64,000 bases of DNA from contig CM057342.1 of NCBI GenBank assembly GCA_030015575.1, forward strand, positions 264,392,867 to 264,456,866, written 5' to 3'. This DNA comes from Agapanthus africanus. Taxonomy: Eukaryota > Streptophyta > Magnoliopsida > Asparagales > Amaryllidaceae. This document shows, in pieces, positions 59,356 to 64,000 of this stretch; within the stretch, counting starts at the first letter, position 1; each line of letters starts with the position of its first letter. A program made the position numbers and the translations under genes. The notes beneath the pieces were generated by a model that was given only the letters and a program-made list of their open reading frames with translations, did not search any database and had not been told where the DNA came from.

Positions 59356-61372
59356 TGTAAGTCTACGGTAGCGCCCCGGCCGTCTGTCCGAGGCCAAAAT
59401 GCGGAAACGATAACTTTTTCAAAACTAGAAACCGGCGCTATCGCAGACTTTAATCCCGGATCGAATCATTAACTTACAACTAGCAACTAGAGAAAGCGTT
59501 GGAAAGCTATATCGCTCGATCCGTGTCCTTCGGTCTTTGGCCACCATCCCAAGCTCCTCGCAGTATCTCCGATCTCCGGTCTCCTCATCGGAAAGGGCAC
59601 GACATCATCGAGTCTTTTTACGGGCTCCCGCTTCGTCCGAAGCAACTCGGGCACGAAGTTCGCTAGCCGACGTGTCCAAGACGAAGTAGAGAATGTGTGT
59701 GACAACTTTGCCTCTTGCATCCATTGCATGGATGGAGGTTGAACATGAAACCATCAATGGAGGTTGTGAGCTAGAAGAAGAAGAAGAAGCCTTTCTTTTC
59801 TTCTTGTGTTATGTTTCAAAAATGAGAGAGTGAGAGTTAGAATGAAAAATACAAGAGCTAACTCTTTACAATGGCTGCCCTTCTCTCTCTTCCTCTCATT
59901 TCAAACCACAAATCAATCACATAATGTGACATTAGGACAAGAAAAGAGAGCATGAGTCACTAATGAAGTCTATGTCACATTAAATGCACAAAATGATGAT
60001 TTAAGCTCACAATTTCCATTTGTAAACATTAATCCAAATGTTTACAACAATAAAAAGATACGACAATATCTAAAGTAAACTCGTAACGGATCACAAGGAT
60101 ACCCCTCACCTGTATATACATACCTGTATCCGCATTCCGACTGAATGCAAATGCGATGAGACTAAAGTAATCCAACAAATCTAATACTAGGATCCGGCTT
60201 AAACCAAAGCCCACTAGTATGATCCGCCCGATCATGATCCATGCACTACTGCACGTATATGATCGGACCCTGCCATATATTATACGGCCTCTACAACGTT
60301 TCGCCCGAAACATGAGAAACTGTCTATGGGGGACTCTAAAGACTCGTCAATACTTTGGCTGTGGATTTAACCACTAGCACGTCAGAGGTACTAGCCATAC
60401 GTAACGGGATACCAGGTATTGACCAAAAGGGAGGTCGATGAGCGAACTCATCCTGACACCCTAATGAGCCTGTCAATGACAATATCCGTACAGTCCGGTC
60501 CGTTCGTCTATGTGCATCGCATGGCGGGCCTAGGGGGTTGGTAAAAGTCAGACCCCCAAAAGCGGTACAAGTTGCATCGAAGTGTAGCCCAGAACACGCT
60601 GAGATACTACTGGAATACCTACGAGTAAATCTCTTGCCTTGGCCAAGGACTTTGTGTAATGGATCTCCTAGACACAGCGCGATCTCACCCCCAATACCGG
60701 GAGAGACGAAACCCCTGCCGATCTGCTCACTGCCTCCATGTGGCTCGGGACTGTACCCAACTAAAACCTATTTGCATGACTCCTTTGAGCCATGGTAGGG
60801 TAGTAATCAAAGCACAGTGGAACTCACACGAGACAAATGACGATCTCAGGTCGATGAACTAACCTGTATACATGTCACCAGGGAACTGCTATCTGACATC
60901 AGGTATAATACCAACTAGCATGTTCCCGGCGAGTCCTGTCCGGTGTACTCATAACCTAATGAGCACCTGTATACATCTTAGGTGATCCAACTGACACCAA
61001 TGGCTTGTAAGACCAGCCACTGCCCCTCGTCGGGGTCTCGACTGTATACATTAGTCTACTAATGGAGTATCGATGCCCTGTCTCGAAACTCCCACGACTA
61101 GGGACCACTTTAAGGATGTGCTTTTAGACCCCAGCTCCCACGTATATGATTGCCATTATACTGCTGGCCGTCAAGCAAGAATCCTAAGGGCTCTACCAAC
61201 GTGCAATAGTGACATGTAATGTCACCTAAAGAATGTACACGATGATAAAGATAAACTAGATAGCATATTATCATCTTGAGTATGACTGTCCTACCGGTAT
61301 AGGTCATCCCTCAATCATTGGAATCACGTGCCTGTGATCCAATAATTGACTCTGAGGGCACTATATCCAATA
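59356..61372 (-). repeat. C6 3' LTR
   Basis: This ~2017-bp sequence starts TGTAAGTC and ends just before atctcccacttg, the purine tract seen in C2. It has the conserved cccccaataccgggagagac block (60689-60708) and resembles the C3 LTR in length and start. The terminus looks eroded. Confidence 0.82.
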
Positions 61373-64000
61373 ATCTCCCACTTGTACTCAAGGCTAATTA
61401 TTGCGATGTCACATACTCATAGCCCGTATGATACCGAACACCCAACTCCTCTACTAATCAGTTTCACAAAGCCCATTTGCGAAACTTTTGCATTCGAGGA
61501 ATAGCTTCAGCGAGTGGATCCGCCTTAATGTTTCTTTTTATGTCTCTATTTATCTCAAGTTCGCGGAGAAAGCCATCTCCCGAAATGAGCAATACCCGTC
61601 TTAGAATATGTCTGGATATCTGATGGGACCTAGTTCATAAATGAACTCCAAATCCAAACTTCTTAGACTGTATCGTCAACTGAACTTAATCAGTATCCTG
61701 CGCCATGCCTCTCTCAGTATCCGCTTGGACCACCTGTCCAAAATACTGCCCCTCGTCAGAGGGAAAACTACAACTCTGACAGCTACTCTGTCATCCAGGT
61801 CACCTTAGAAGCCTAGAATGATAACCGTCTCCCAAAATAGGCTGTTGTTATCATATCCCTAGAACATCTACTTATGTTCTAAAACTGCTTCCGAACGTTT
61901 CTCCAGGATAAGATTAATATCAACTTATTGCATCTAGTGCAAAATCAACATCTGGTGTGGTACTTGACATCTCTTCATTGACTCAATTGCCTAAGTAAGT
62001 GATCTACCAATCATGCACATCCCTCTCCCCTTTAGTCTGTAAGACACCTTTAGAGAGGGTGACTCCATCACCTGCAGGTACACTACCGTGCCAGGAGTCG
62101 TCCATTCTAAAACACCTTTAGAATGCTGTCTAAGTACCCAAATTGGGAAACTACCCAAATCTAGATATAAAACCATAGATCTAGTAACCAGAACATCTGA
62201 TACAGTATCTGGAAAAACCATTGTGTGACAACCAAAGTATAATCGATCGAAGTATAGGAATTTCACTTCCTACTTTGTGTATGTCATCCAAATACCAGGA
62301 CATCACACCCTACCTTCTTAATAGATCCATCCCCTATTCTGATGAAGTCAAACCTATGACTGTCACATCAGAAATAGATGATCTATCTCCGCTATATCTG
62401 CTTTAGTCCATAAATAGACATAAGCTACTTGTCCACCAATGCTTCCGCTGCTCCCACTGACTACGACAACCCTCTGGCAGAGTCATGTACACGTGCACTT
62501 CTAAAGCTAGTTTAGAACGACGCTATACTCATCCTCCTGCCGGGTCTCACAATCTGGAACAACAACAATGGCAAGTCTGGGTAAACAAGAACCTCCCTGT
62601 CACCGTCTTTGAGCATACCGAAGTACCTCTCGAGTGCCTGAGGTTACCCACCATATCTGCGGAGTGGCCAATGGAATGTCAATCCAGATTGAATCTTTAG
62701 GTCCTATTAAATTTTCAGTAATCGTTTGCGGTTCTGGAATCACTTCCAGTTCTACCATACTCCCACTACTGTTTTCTGAAAAAATCCATTTTTATTAAAA
62801 CTGTGGCGAGTCAAGAACAATATCACTATTGATCTTCCAGATGGTAGAAAGTCAACCCTCGTCAGAGCCTGGGTCAACCCACAAACAGCCATTACAGAAA
62901 CGTGCCTTGAGTTATCCAGAGTCTGGTTTTAAGCATAAGCCGGACAACTCCCCATACCTTAACATTGTTAAGATATGAACTATTCTATATCCAATATAGA
63001 AAAAAGAGGCACTGATTTAATTGGAACCGGATTCAAATCATGCAGCTGTCTCCAGTGCATGTCAACTAAATGGAAGGAGGCCAATCAGCATTACTCAACT
63101 TAGGAGTGCTTCCAATTATGAGTAACCTGAAAGAGAAGCAAGTTCTCTTAATCATTACTATTAACTGAATACCATACACAAGTATCTACATCTTCTATCA
63201 CCTTGAAGAATCCTGATACTTGCAACGCCTGGTTCTCTACTTTATTTTTATACCTATAACTTCTCAAAACTTAGACCTTGCACTTCTACGAAACACATGT
63301 CTAAGAACTAGAGAAGTCACAAGTAAACAGAATATAGTACTAGTACCAACCCCTCTGTCCTCATGGACACTGGACAAAATACAATACTCTGTATAAGTCC
63401 CTTAAGTCTAATAACTCATTCCCTGTGTGTCGTAGATTGAAAACTGTACTTATGGTTAAGAAAAATTACACCGCTGTTTAATTCTCCTTACCTAACCATC
63501 CACTGATATAGGTAAATGTCATGGACATAATTTCAAAAAGTTATATCTCACTTTATAAAAATAAACGTACAGATATACAAATTTGAAATTGGTGCATAAC
63601 AACGGATATTCAAACCAAATATTTGCCGTACGGCAAACTACCCAGGCGATCTCCTCAAATATCACCAATTATAAAGAATCCCGATATAATGAGGATGATC
63701 ACCCAATTCCCAATAACTTACTCCCCCTTATCATCTGTAAAACCATAAAGATGTGAGAATCAAGCCTGGTAAATACATACCCTGGAGCAAGGGCTAATTG
63801 GGAAATTAGTTTTCTTTTAACAATGCACAGTGAAACTGAAACATGAAAATGTCTCGAAGGTGTATCCGGGTATTCCTAGTAATGCCTCTTCCATTATCAG
63901 ATTCACAACTGTAATCGTATATTTCTTTGCCATCTCTCCAAATCCCTTTATATATCTTTAGTCATTACCTTCTGTACACCCATTTAGGCCAAATGGTTTT
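61373..64000 (-). mobile_element. C6: old, heavily decayed copia interior (runs off the edge)
   Basis: After the purine tract, DNA-level similarity to C2 can be followed in order: RNase H/RT C-terminal part (about 61400-62000), the RT palm region (about 62280-62530, matching C2 48840-49090 in words such as tatgtcatccaaatac, gctgctcccact and gagtcatgtacacg), and scattered integrase-region words up to about 63500. No reading frame of useful length is left; breaks are too many to count. The 5' half and 5' LTR lie outside. It is among the oldest elements here. Confidence 0.78.

Noticed and set aside
1-64000. Host protein-coding genes
   Set aside because: Every stretch could be assigned to a retroelement part by LTR edges, duplications or similarity to another copy in the window; no residue of unexplained sequence long enough for a gene is left.

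Overview
The window is plant nuclear DNA and appears to consist entirely of LTR retrotransposons nested inside one another. I found no host gene, rRNA, tRNA gene or DNA transposon. The evidence for a flowering plant with a repeat-rich genome is an Athila-type Ty3/gypsy element primed by tRNA-Asp, several Ty1/copia elements with 2.0-2.2 kb LTRs primed by initiator tRNA-Met, and a LARD-like element with ~5 kb LTRs. The species cannot be named from the sequence. Element names used here: A1 (Athila type), C1-C6 (copia), L1 and L2 (LARD-like).

Left part (1-21164): C4 (minus-strand copia) is present as a leader fragment (1-37, 11507-12864) and its 5' LTR (12865-15076). A1 (38-11506, minus) sits inside the C4 leader. 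C4 itself sits in the integrase region of C3 (15077-21164, minus), whose 3' half lies beyond the left edge. C3 sits in the 5' LTR of C5 (plus strand).

Centre and right (21165-64000): C5 survives as part of an LTR plus leader (21165-23035). Its leader is cut by L2, of which only LTR sequence is seen (23036-24681 and 59142-59355). The L2 LTR received two insertions: L1 (24682-59141), and C6 (59356 to the right edge, strongly decayed). L1 has two ~5 kb LTRs around a 3.6 kb interior with no recognisable protein domain. The L1 right LTR is split by C2 (35223-56120, minus copia), and C2 is split by C1 (38260-48660, plus copia). C5 > L2 > L1 > C2 > C1 is therefore a five-level nest. Exact 5-bp target duplications support L1 (aatta), C2 (gtgtg) and C1 (cttct); A1 has a near-exact one. 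By-eye LTR divergences (A1 ~4%, L1 ~3%, C2 ~2%, C1 ~0.65%) agree with the nesting order.

What the annotation alone does not explain lies mostly in the non-coding parts. A GC-rich hairpin built on CCGCGGAACCGCGG lies ~200-250 nt inside the 5' LTR of three copia elements and has a counterpart in the Athila leader and LTRs. A ~300-nt leader domain closed by GAATAGCC/GGCTATTC is shared by four copia elements. A triple TTGACC-type palindrome precedes gag in three of them. A dense TTGAC (W-box-like) cluster with a perfect 15-bp inverted repeat lies in the LTR of the youngest element. The protein-less L1 shares its primer site and a ~260-nt leader block with the C2/C4 copia elements, which suggests that it borrowed their machinery.
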